Shown: positions 41,601-49,581 of the stretch, one piece after another | How positions within the stretch are numbered: position 1 is the first letter of the stretch | How the letters are laid out: every line of letters begins with the position of its first letter | Made by a program: the position numbers and the translations under genes | Notes under the pieces: generated by a model | What the model was told of the DNA's origin: nothing | The model's input: the letters and a program-made list of their open reading frames with translations, nothing else | The model's database searches: none | DNA from: Deltaproteobacteria bacterium | GTDB lineage: Bacteria; Myxococcota_A; Polyangia; Polyangiales; Ga0077539 | Length of the DNA stretch: 64,000 nucleotides | Assembly (NCBI GenBank): GCA_016218725.1 | Contig: JACRDB010000077.1 | Coordinates: 20,779-84,778, forward strand | Direction of reading: 5' to 3'

Positions 41601-42316
41601 ACCGCGTCAAGGGGCTCCACGCGCGCTCCGAGGACCTGAAGCGCGGCGTCGAGGCCATCGATCAAGTGGCTGTCTTCCAGGAGAAGTGGGGGACGAGGTT
41701 TATCGAACTCAGGACCCTCGCGGAGCAGCTCCGGTCCATCGAGCACATGCTGGCCGCGGGCGGCGCTGCCGCGCGGTTCCTCGGGGAGTACGAGACCGCG
41801 CGCCTGGGCGCTCGGTTCACCGAAATGGACGTCTGGAAGCAACTCCAGGGGGCAAAGGCGAGCGCCGACCTGGAGCTCCAGACACTGCTCTCCGCGTGGC
41901 GAGAGGAGGCACGGGGAGTCGTCGAAAGAGCCCTGGACCGTCTGCCCCAGGAGCTCAAGCAGCAATTCCTGGAGGAGGCGTTGGCCAGGGAGATGACGGA
42001 GCCGCTCGACTCGTTCATCGCAACGCTGGACTCCGAGACCAACCCCGCCCGAGTGGCGGCGCTGCGGATTCGCGCGCAGCGCCTTGTCGACGAGCTGAGC
42101 GCCGCCATTCAACGCGAGGTCCAGAAGCGTGCGTCACAAACTCCGCTCGGCGACTCGCGTTCCCCGCCCCCAATCCGAGAGACGCGGCGCCTCCGCCTCT
42201 CGGAGGTCGCGACGGCCCGTCGTATCCGGACGGAGGCTGACTGGGACGCGCTTCTCAAGAAGCTCGACGGACACGTACGCGCGATGCTCGAGAACTTCGA
42301 CGTGGAGCTCGACTGA
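38642..42316 (+). CDS. brxC: BREX ATPase BrxC
   Basis: A 1224-residue ATPase, the usual BrxC size. The N-terminus MKLADIFETRIEEKIDPVIKV leads to Walker A in GYFGSGKSHLAKILALL (residues 71-87) and a Walker B-like segment ARILFVLDESGQWI near residue 270. The remainder is helical with several charged coiled-coil-like stretches, e.g. SEEARRLATERETSDLSKLERKVQEGL. BrxC (formerly PglY-like) is essential in BREX for defence and for host methylation by PglX. Its TGA shares one base with the pglX ATG (TGATG), which would couple their translation. No stop or frame problem is visible. Confidence 0.94.
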   Translation: MKLADIFETRIEEKIDPVIKVGEVQSEAKLASEVGAYVVTPTIERYIDEFLEHYTDSFRLQTTEVGSWISGYFGSGKSHLAKILALLAENRSLLGHTAAKRFEGRVPPTAPMRASIVRSLGQLDQCSTRVLAFNLNTLVDGKTTPLSRLLLSQYYQSRGYCSNLFFARVIEQEIDRRGKLAELHAEVSARAGQPWSDIRKNPGFYAKHLYQAACTVAPDAFGSPAEVAQALKNAEHGDLYNVQLLVQTMLDDLAAREKESKKPARILFVLDESGQWIEDDAGRLAQLQALVEEAAIRGQGKIWIFVTTHEDMGAIYQNARALRADMKKIEGRFRFKWSLTTENIELVLEDRIFKKKLAGRDAVGKAHDAAPGVLRGLGELANTSQKLPSCERDRFVTLYPFFPYQVHLIPEIVKSLRSRGGRGEQLSGSTRTLLAITQDILRAGRRPYLQLEVGELVSFDEVYGNLSGESEVSPDVRRELSRVEEVVPGASALTRRVAEVLYLIREIAYVPRTIDNVARLLVESTSDDLSGLTARLQPELEKLIGAKMATRIGDEYEFLTGERRTFEDEVATIATQLRQQDREAGFARHFVFDPETRKNHLHSLLGFETVPFKDGEFEVRLNMDGTSALKNGHIEVRMYSPLAALGGVKVPDLEDQSLRADEQQTIFVLCDRVPGFDRDLNRLLALREVVTTWKRDSQKSEEARRLATERETSDLSKLERKVQEGLKAGLRQAHVIFRGSSRALSPRSGQTPGATLRAELATFWPTLYPRFEKVPGRIAQEQKAILDVLGGEKKLAPDVEALRLFDKAGALDPHSPLLDALRIFLSSRQGKKERTLGKNLLDEFGAPPYGWDRNAVRVGVAACVRAGTIKVLLGKMPHTNPADPTLQKALRDSREFDKVELVLEDSEVAAEVLEETRTLLMKLTGTRKIDETPAALHDVMETFGREKLARADTVTLWADPACLPRPKAFGEGRDALQSVLALSNPMHRVKGLHARSEDLKRGVEAIDQVAVFQEKWGTRFIELRTLAEQLRSIEHMLAAGGAAARFLGEYETARLGARFTEMDVWKQLQGAKASADLELQTLLSAWREEARGVVERALDRLPQELKQQFLEEALAREMTEPLDSFIATLDSETNPARVAALRIRAQRLVDELSAAIQREVQKRASQTPLGDSRSPPPIRETRRLRLSEVATARRIRTEADWDALLKKLDGHVRAMLENFDVELD

Positions 42317-45300
42317 TGGACCTCAAGGGCACACTCAAGGCGATCACCCTGGAGCTCCGCCGCGAGCTCGACGGCAGATACGACGCGCAGGGAACGTGGC
42401 AGTCGGGCGATCTGGCGCGGCGCCTGGCAGCCCTCGGCGTGCGTCCGGAGCGCGCCTCGGTGCCCGTAGATGAGCTCCCCCAGCTCACCCCTGAGGACCG
42501 CGAAGCACGCCGGGTCATTGACGCGTACCTCCAGAACCGAGCGGAGGCCGGACAGCGTCGCGAGGCGGCCGTCGCGGAGTTCACCCGTGATGCCGCCTAC
42601 ACCTGGGCCAACCGCCTCCTCGCCCTGCGCTGTATGGAGGCGCGCGAGCTGATCGACGAGGTCGTCCTCCAGAAGGGCGCCTACGGCGGCCGCTCCCTCC
42701 AACACAACCGACTTGCAAAGAAGCAACCCGAGCGCTGCATCGGTGATGACGAGGGACTCTTCGCTGCGCTCTTCGATGAGTTTGCGCGACGTGCCAGGGA
42801 GCTTCCACTGCTCTTTGATCCACGGTCCCCGGCGGTGGCGCTACGGCCGTCGGTCGCGGCCCTCAAGCGTTGCATCGCGCTTCTGTCGGGCACCGTCACG
42901 GTGAAGGGACAGGAGGCCGCCAGCGACGACGTGTTCAAGGCACCCGACGCGCTCGGCTGGACCTACCAATACTGGAATATCGAGGAGAAGGACCGGGTCT
43001 TCGAGAAGGTTCGGACGAAGAAGGGCTCCAAGATCGAGGGCGCCGAAATCGTCCCAGCGACATGCATCTACACCGAACCGTACATGGTGAAGTTCCTGGT
43101 CCAGAACTCGCTTGGCGCGACCTGGATGGGCATGCACCCGGACTCTCGCCTCACGGAGACGTGGACATATTACGTCCGAGGCGCCGACCGTGCGCCGGTG
43201 ACGATGAAGCCGGTCGCGGACCTCACCTTCCTGGATCCAGCTTGCGGCAGCGGGCACTTCCTCATCGAGGCGTTCGAGCTCTTCTACGCCATGTACGTCG
43301 AGGAGGGGACGGTCACCGACCCTGCACGGATCTGCGCGTCCATCCTTGAGCGGAACCTCTACGGCATCGACATTGATGAGCGCGCCGTGCAGATCGCTGC
43401 GCTGGCGCTGGTGATGAAGGCCAGGGAGAAGGCGCCGGACTTCGCACCGCGCCGGGTGAACCTCGTCGCGACCAACATCCGTCTGCCTGCGGGGAAGGAG
43501 CACCTCAACGCCTTTCTCCGCAAACATCCCGAGGACACGCCGCTCAAGCCCGCCCTCCTGGCCATCTTCGAGGGCCTCGCCCACGCGGATGAGCTTGGCT
43601 CGCTGCTCCAGATCGAGGAGCCCGTTGATCGCGAGCTACGCCACTTGCGTAAGCAACAACTTGACCGCGAGCGCGAGGCCGGCGCGGGATCGCTGTTCGG
43701 GCCGCGCAAGGAGGAGGACTGGGCGGCGTGGAGACACGAGGCCGTGGGTCGGCTGCGAGAGCACTTCAGCGCGGAGGCGCGGGAGGCCGACCTCGCCACG
43801 GCGTTTTTCGGTGAGGCGGCAAGCAAGGGAGTGACGCTCGTAGAGCTTCTCTCACGGCGCTACGACATCGTGGCGGCAAACCCGCCGTACATGGGCTCGA
43901 AGAACATGGGGCCCGTCCTCAAGAAGTTCGTTGAGCATCACTTCGCGCCCGGCAAGCGGGACGTGTACGCAGCGTTCATCCTGCGGTGCCTGCAACTCGC
44001 GGCTGAGGGCGGCCGGGTCGCGATGGTCACGCAACAGTCGTGGATGTTCTTGCGGTCCTTTGCCGCTCTCCGTGCGGTGGACGAGGAGACGCTCAAGACA
44101 GCGCCGAAGTCGTTCGGGGGCGTGATCCGTGAGACCAGCATCGAGGCACTGGCACACCTTGGACCGCGTGCGTTCGGCGAAGTCACGGGCGAGGTTGTGA
44201 ACACCGTGCTCTTCGTCTTCGCCAGGACAAAGCCATCATCTGAGCACCGGCTCACGGCGTTCCGGCTCGTGGGCCCCAAGACCCCGGGGGAGAAGGATTC
44301 ACTCCTCTGCGACGCCCTCCGCGGCATCTCGGGGGAAGCAGGCACAAAACACCTCAGCGTCTCGCGCCCGCTCCAGGCACGGTTTCTCACAGTCACGCAG
44401 GCGCCTCTCTGCTACTGGTTTCGCGAGCGGATCTTCGAATTGTTGGCAGGGCGCACGCTTGGCGGTGTAGCGGACGTATGCCAGGGCCTCGCCACTGCTG
44501 ACGACGCACGCTATGTCCGGTTCGCCTGGGAGGCATCGGACAAGGACTGGAGTCGCCCGGCTCCCCAGCGGCGCTACGTACCGTTCGAGAAGGGCGGCGG
44601 CTACGGAAAGTGGTTTGGCCACCAACTCTGGGTCGTTGAGTGGCAATACCAGGGGACTCGGATCAAGGCGACAGGAAGGGCCTATGCACGCAATGAGGAC
44701 CGGTATTTCGCGAGAGGATGGACCTACACGTGGGTCGCACGTGGGTCGCTAGGCGTTCGTTGGATGTCCGAGCCAGCCATCATCGCGGGAGCTGCCTCTT
44801 CAGGCATCTACCAGCGCGAGCCGCACCCAGCGATTGCTGCGGTCCTTAGTTGCCGTTTCTCCAGCACGATCGTGCGTGGCCTCAGCGGCAAAATTCAATT
44901 GCCCGAAAGCTCGGTCGCTCGGGTTCCTGTGCCTGATACAACTCCTAGTTTTCTGGATGAGCTGGAGTCCAGCGCTGTCGCAGTGAAACGGCACCTCGTG
45001 GCCCTCGACTCGACAGAGCGCAGCTTCAGAGGCATTCCATTGTGTGGCACTTCGCTTACTGAGGCGTGGCGGCGCTTCGCCGATCAAACAGACGCGGTTG
45101 CCGCCCTGCTCCACACGATCGAGGGACTCTCCGAGCGCGAGGTGTTCCGGGCGTTCGACATCACGGGCGACGATCTCCAAGCCGTCCTTGATGAGACCGG
45201 TACACCCGCAGGCTGGTCCCCGCTCATCACTGGGTACGACGCCGTCCCGGAGCACCGTAGGGGGCTCTCCTTACCCGTGGAAGCCCTTGAGTCCCTCGCG

Positions 45301-47025
45301 CGCCAGGAGCGATGCACACTCTCCTCGGACACGCTGGCGCAGTTGAAGCGACGTCTACGCGACGCCCACGAGGCAGGACGTGGCCACTGGATTGGTGAAG
45401 AGGATGCTGCCAATGGCGACGACGAAGACGAGGATGAGAACGAGGATGTCCCTGGCGCCCGCGTTCCAATCCCAACGGAGACCCTTCTCGAAGAGCTCGC
45501 CCAGAAGCTCGAGATCCACCCCATCTCGGTCTACTGGCTGCTCCGCGAGCTACGCGAGAAGGAGGGCGTTGTCTCAAAGCCCGAACTCGTCCGGTTCACC
45601 GAGGACTACCTGAGCGTACTCGTGCTCCGGCTCCTGGGCCACCGCTGGCCACGCGAGATCGAGTCCCATGAGGCTTCGCCACCCTGGGCCGACGCCGACG
45701 GCATCATTCCGCTCACCGAAGACGCTACCGAACCCTCGCTGCTCGGTCGTGTGCGCGAGCGCCTCGCTGTGGATTTCGGCGCTGAGCACGCACACGCCGT
45801 AGAGCGCGAATCCGCGGAGATTACGGGCAGGCCCCTTGCCGGCTGGCTCTCTACCGACTTCTTCAAGCGACATGTCACGCAGTTCAGGAAGCGCCCCATC
45901 GCGTGGCAACTCAGGAGCGTTGGCAACAACAGCACACGTCGCAGGGGTCGTGGCGCCGTACGGGGCACGCCGACCTTCGCCTGTCTGGTCTACTACCACC
46001 GCCTGGATGCTGACCTGCTGCCCAAGGTCAGGACGCAGTACCTTGGACCGCTTCGCACAAGTCTCCAGACGGAGCTCAACAGCCTGGAGAAGCTCCGAGA
46101 ACGCTCTAGCGATCAGGACGCACGGCGCTTGGAGTTGGAAGGAAAGGTCGAGGAGCTCAGGGCCTTCGACGAGGTGCTCGCGAAGGTGTGTGAAACAGGC
46201 TTTGCCGCCCCGATGCTCACGAAATTTGCGGTCGATGACGCGGTCCTGCAACTGAAATCGTTGTGGCTGTGGAGGCTCTCCAGCGCGGCCATCGAGGAGG
46301 CCGTGCCCTCCTGGCGAAGGGACGCCTCGCAGGGAACCCTGCCGGAGGCGTTGGTGGATTGGGTGGCTACCGGCCTGGCCGAACTCAACCGATGTTGTGT
46401 CACCGTCGGGCCAATCCCCGAACCCCCCGCGGACAGCGCGTCTGCCGAGGTCATCGCACAAGCCATCGCAGCGCACTTCCGGGGCATGGTGGCAGAGGGC
46501 CTTCGACTTGCGACCGGGCCCGCCTTCGCTCGCCTTGACCGCGAGGTCTTCAAGCCACTACGCGAGGAGCTACGTGAACTCAACACACAACGAACCGGCC
46601 TGGAGAGGCAGCCCAGGGCCATCTTGATCGAGGATGAGCTGCGTCAGAAGACCCGGGCCGCGGAACGGCTCCAGAAAGACATCGAAGGCTGGGCTCCGTC
46701 GGACCTGACGACCTGGGAGGCGTGGCTCGCGCAGCAGCCGTTGTACGATCAGCTTTCTGCCCGCGACCCGCTCGCGCAGCCTCCGCGCTCGGTGCAGGCG
46801 TGGATCGCGCAGGAGAGCCGGTACAGTCCTGATCTGAACGACGGTGTTCGCGTGAACATCGCTCCCTTGCAGCGGGCCGGTCTGCTCGCGGCGGACGTGC
46901 TCGCGCCCAAGGACCTTGAGAAGGCGATCGCCGACCGTGCGGAGTGGCGCGCCGATGAGCGACGCTGGTGCCGCGAGGGAAAGCTCCCACAGCCGGGATG
47001 GTGGCCTGCAAAGGACAAGGGATGA
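42316..47025 (+). CDS. pglX: BREX adenine-specific DNA methyltransferase PglX
   Basis: A 1569-residue class I methyltransferase. The AdoMet-binding motif FLDPACGSGHFLIEAF is at about 304-319 and the catalytic NPPY (VAANPPYMGSKNM) at about 520. An N-terminal helical region precedes it, and a long C-terminal half contains target-recognition candidates (about 700-900), an acidic stretch GDDEDEDENEDVPG near 1035 and a coiled-coil region near 1250-1450. PglX methylates N6-adenine in a non-palindromic site to mark self DNA. The gene is longer than the PglX proteins of about 1200 residues in model systems, with the extra sequence in the C-terminal part. Bases about 44700-45100 look less GC-rich than neighbours. 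It overlaps brxC by one base. Confidence 0.95.
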   Translation: MDLKGTLKAITLELRRELDGRYDAQGTWQSGDLARRLAALGVRPERASVPVDELPQLTPEDREARRVIDAYLQNRAEAGQRREAAVAEFTRDAAYTWANRLLALRCMEARELIDEVVLQKGAYGGRSLQHNRLAKKQPERCIGDDEGLFAALFDEFARRARELPLLFDPRSPAVALRPSVAALKRCIALLSGTVTVKGQEAASDDVFKAPDALGWTYQYWNIEEKDRVFEKVRTKKGSKIEGAEIVPATCIYTEPYMVKFLVQNSLGATWMGMHPDSRLTETWTYYVRGADRAPVTMKPVADLTFLDPACGSGHFLIEAFELFYAMYVEEGTVTDPARICASILERNLYGIDIDERAVQIAALALVMKAREKAPDFAPRRVNLVATNIRLPAGKEHLNAFLRKHPEDTPLKPALLAIFEGLAHADELGSLLQIEEPVDRELRHLRKQQLDREREAGAGSLFGPRKEEDWAAWRHEAVGRLREHFSAEAREADLATAFFGEAASKGVTLVELLSRRYDIVAANPPYMGSKNMGPVLKKFVEHHFAPGKRDVYAAFILRCLQLAAEGGRVAMVTQQSWMFLRSFAALRAVDEETLKTAPKSFGGVIRETSIEALAHLGPRAFGEVTGEVVNTVLFVFARTKPSSEHRLTAFRLVGPKTPGEKDSLLCDALRGISGEAGTKHLSVSRPLQARFLTVTQAPLCYWFRERIFELLAGRTLGGVADVCQGLATADDARYVRFAWEASDKDWSRPAPQRRYVPFEKGGGYGKWFGHQLWVVEWQYQGTRIKATGRAYARNEDRYFARGWTYTWVARGSLGVRWMSEPAIIAGAASSGIYQREPHPAIAAVLSCRFSSTIVRGLSGKIQLPESSVARVPVPDTTPSFLDELESSAVAVKRHLVALDSTERSFRGIPLCGTSLTEAWRRFADQTDAVAALLHTIEGLSEREVFRAFDITGDDLQAVLDETGTPAGWSPLITGYDAVPEHRRGLSLPVEALESLARQERCTLSSDTLAQLKRRLRDAHEAGRGHWIGEEDAANGDDEDEDENEDVPGARVPIPTETLLEELAQKLEIHPISVYWLLRELREKEGVVSKPELVRFTEDYLSVLVLRLLGHRWPREIESHEASPPWADADGIIPLTEDATEPSLLGRVRERLAVDFGAEHAHAVERESAEITGRPLAGWLSTDFFKRHVTQFRKRPIAWQLRSVGNNSTRRRGRGAVRGTPTFACLVYYHRLDADLLPKVRTQYLGPLRTSLQTELNSLEKLRERSSDQDARRLELEGKVEELRAFDEVLAKVCETGFAAPMLTKFAVDDAVLQLKSLWLWRLSSAAIEEAVPSWRRDASQGTLPEALVDWVATGLAELNRCCVTVGPIPEPPADSASAEVIAQAIAAHFRGMVAEGLRLATGPAFARLDREVFKPLREELRELNTQRTGLERQPRAILIEDELRQKTRAAERLQKDIEGWAPSDLTTWEAWLAQQPLYDQLSARDPLAQPPRSVQAWIAQESRYSPDLNDGVRVNIAPLQRAGLLAADVLAPKDLEKAIADRAEWRADERRWCREGKLPQPGWWPAKDKG

Positions 47026-47087
47026 CCATGGCCTGGATGCGCCTCACCCGACAAGCCGACTCCCCTGAACCTGAGGGCGAAGCGTGA
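47022..47087 (+). CDS. 21-codon bridging micro-ORF between pglX and pglZ
   Basis: An ATG at 47022 overlaps the pglX stop (ATGA), and the frame ends at a TGA at 47085-47087 that overlaps the pglZ start codon (GTGA). It would encode MTMAWMRLTRQADSPEPEGEA. Start/stop overlaps at both ends would carry terminating ribosomes across the 58-base gap to pglZ. A translational-coupling bridge is the simplest reading; a functional peptide is not implied. A chance arrangement cannot be excluded. Confidence 0.35.
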   Translation: MTMAWMRLTRQADSPEPEGEA

Positions 47088-49579
47088 GCGCCGCGGCGGA
47101 TTCGCTCCGGGTGTGGCTGCGAGGCGAGGTGGCCGCGGTCCTTCGCCGGAAGGTCACGCCGCCGCCGTTCATCCTCTGGTGCGACCCGGAGGGCACCTGG
47201 CGCGACCTGTTGAGGGCGGCCGCGGAGGGCGGCGCCTTCGAGCTGTGGGCCGACGGCGAGCACGAGCTCCTCCTGCGCGATCGGCTGCGGAAGGCCGCTC
47301 CCGCACCACGGGTCCTCTGGCTTCCCGTTGCCAGCGAGGAGATCGGGTATCTGAAGGTGTTCGAGCTTCACGCAGACCAGGTCTGGACCGAGTCCCTGGT
47401 CTCGGCGCTCGCCCGGTTCGGGGTCGAGCTGGCCCGGGATCACGAGGCCGGGCTCCGCGACATGCTGAGGACCTACGCCCTTGAGCACATCGATCAGCCG
47501 CGGTCGTCGTGGCGTGACCTCACGCCCGGCAGCGCGAAGTCGGCGCTCGTGGACGAGGACCAGATCCTCGCCGCGCTTGCCCGAAGGAACACGCCCATCG
47601 TAGACATCATCGGAGAGGCGCGGCGCAGCATCTTCACGCGGCGAGTCATTGAGGACTTCGGGTTGCCCGCGCCCATTCCCGGGAAGGACGAGGACTGGCG
47701 CACGGCGGCGACGGCGCACCTGCTGGTGACAGACGCCGCCGCCCGCGCACCGGCGGAGCCGCCGAAGGAGGGAGACAAGATCATCCCCGCCGGGACCGCA
47801 CGCGATCGGGCCCTGAAGCTGCTCGATCGCTGGCAGAAGAACGTCGAGCTTCTGGGCGCGTTCGAGGAGCTCGCGCGTCAGGCGGATGGAACGACCTCCC
47901 TGGTCTACTGGGCCAGGAGCCTCTCCGGGACCGTGCCTGCGCTGGCGTCGCGCGCCGCCGAGGAGGCGGTCTTTCAGAGGGAGGTCGAGCGCATCGCGCC
48001 GCAGGAGGACTTCGAGCCCCTCGCCCGGCTGCTTGAAGAGCGCGAGCCCTTCTACACGACCCACGCCCAGGCCTTCTGGGGCCGCCAGGCCGAGCAGAAG
48101 GTCGCCTGGCAGAGCCTGGTGACGCTCGCGCGAGCCGCATCGCTCCTGCGTCTGCAGGTCGGCGTCGAGAAGAGCTGGAAGGCGCCGAGCGAGGCCGTTG
48201 TGTGGTTCACCACCTCCGGCTGGGAGGTCGATCGTCAGGGAGAGCAGCTCTGGAAGGACGACCCCGGGCTCCCGGGCGGCCTCCAGGGCGTGCGGGCGCG
48301 CCTGCGTCGCGCCTACCTCCGGCACCTCGACGGCTGCAACGCGGCCTTCTCGGAGCTGCTCCAGCACCATGGAATTGCCTCGCTGGGCCTTCCGTTCGCC
48401 GGCGAGGTGCTGGCCCTGGAACGGCCCTCCCGAGACCCGATGGCGGTGCTCGTGCTCGACGCGTGCCGCTACGACCTGGGCGCGCGGATCGCCGAGCTGC
48501 TCGACCGGGGCGAACCGGTACGCCGCTCCGAGGTGCGGCCCGCGCGGGCGCCGCTGCCGTCCATTACGGCGCTCGGGATGCCGTTCGCACTCGCCGAGGA
48601 CCCCGGACGGCTCACCGTCGAGCTCACGACGGCGACCCCCGTCCGGTGGCGCGTCACGGCCAGCGACGGGGCGCAGGACCTGACGGTGGCCGAGGCGAGG
48701 CGTGCGTGGCTGCGGCAGCGCTTCAAGCTGAAGCCTGCGGCGACAAGCGATGTGAAGAGCGTGCTCGACGCGGACCCCCCAGCGCCGAAGGACACCGGTC
48801 GGCTGCTCTTCGTCTTTGGTGACGAGTTCGATGTCCAGGGCCACGAAGGCGAGCTGGAATTTACTGGCGCCGACGAACACGTCGAGCGGTATGTGCGCGT
48901 GGTCCGCCGTCTGCGAGACGCTGGCTACCCCACGGTGGCGATCGTCACCGACCACGGCTTCATCCACTGGGAGCCAGGACTGGACGAGGTGAAGGAGGTG
49001 CCAACCGGGGAGGTCCTCTGGCGCTCGCGCCGCGCGGTGGTCGGGCGAGGGCTCAAGCACCCGACGGCGATCGCGTTGCCCGTCGAGGGGAGCGACCTCG
49101 AGTGTCGCGTTCCTCGCAGCGTGAACACGTTTCGGACCTACGGTGGCACCGGCTTCCTCCACGGCGGCGCCACGCTCCAGGAGCTCGTGACCCCCGTGGT
49201 CATCTTCCGCTGGCCGAAGAAGGCAGAGAAGGTGGCTGCGGTGCTCACGCCGGTCTCAGAGATCACCTCTCTGAGGCCGCGCGTCGAGGTGAGGGCCGGC
49301 GCGGGCCAGAGCGCCATGTTCGGCGCCGACGCGAAGATGACAGGCCGACAGATCCTCGTGAAGGTCGTCGAGCCGGGGAGCGGGCGACGGCTGTTCCGGT
49401 CGCCGAGTTGCAAGATCGAGGCGCAGGGCCAGCCGGTCACCATCACGCTCGACCGCGAGGCCCACGAGACCTGCGCGCGCGGCACCCGCCTCCAGGTCGA
49501 GGTGCGCGACGCCGACAACGACGAGCTCCTCGACCACTGCGACGTCGAGCTCAAGGTAGACCTCGAGGAGTGGGACTGA
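47084..49579 (+). CDS. pglZ: BREX phosphatase-superfamily protein PglZ
   Basis: An 831-residue protein. The N-terminal half is helical (FILWCDPEGTWRDLLRAA at the start). The alkaline-phosphatase-superfamily core begins around residue 450 with VLVLDACRYDLGARIAELLDRG, continues through ALPSITALG-like PLPSITALGMPFAL, and has the metal-binding TDHGFIHWEPGLDEV near 622 and the His/Gly-rich TGFLHGGATLQELVTPVVIF. These motifs define PglZ, a metal-dependent nuclease or phosphodiesterase-like component of BREX. The GTG start is embedded in the micro-ORF stop. BrxL starts 2 bases after its stop. Confidence 0.94.
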   Translation: MSAAADSLRVWLRGEVAAVLRRKVTPPPFILWCDPEGTWRDLLRAAAEGGAFELWADGEHELLLRDRLRKAAPAPRVLWLPVASEEIGYLKVFELHADQVWTESLVSALARFGVELARDHEAGLRDMLRTYALEHIDQPRSSWRDLTPGSAKSALVDEDQILAALARRNTPIVDIIGEARRSIFTRRVIEDFGLPAPIPGKDEDWRTAATAHLLVTDAAARAPAEPPKEGDKIIPAGTARDRALKLLDRWQKNVELLGAFEELARQADGTTSLVYWARSLSGTVPALASRAAEEAVFQREVERIAPQEDFEPLARLLEEREPFYTTHAQAFWGRQAEQKVAWQSLVTLARAASLLRLQVGVEKSWKAPSEAVVWFTTSGWEVDRQGEQLWKDDPGLPGGLQGVRARLRRAYLRHLDGCNAAFSELLQHHGIASLGLPFAGEVLALERPSRDPMAVLVLDACRYDLGARIAELLDRGEPVRRSEVRPARAPLPSITALGMPFALAEDPGRLTVELTTATPVRWRVTASDGAQDLTVAEARRAWLRQRFKLKPAATSDVKSVLDADPPAPKDTGRLLFVFGDEFDVQGHEGELEFTGADEHVERYVRVVRRLRDAGYPTVAIVTDHGFIHWEPGLDEVKEVPTGEVLWRSRRAVVGRGLKHPTAIALPVEGSDLECRVPRSVNTFRTYGGTGFLHGGATLQELVTPVVIFRWPKKAEKVAAVLTPVSEITSLRPRVEVRAGAGQSAMFGADAKMTGRQILVKVVEPGSGRRLFRSPSCKIEAQGQPVTITLDREAHETCARGTRLQVEVRDADNDELLDHCDVELKVDLEEWD

Positions 49580-49581
49580 CC

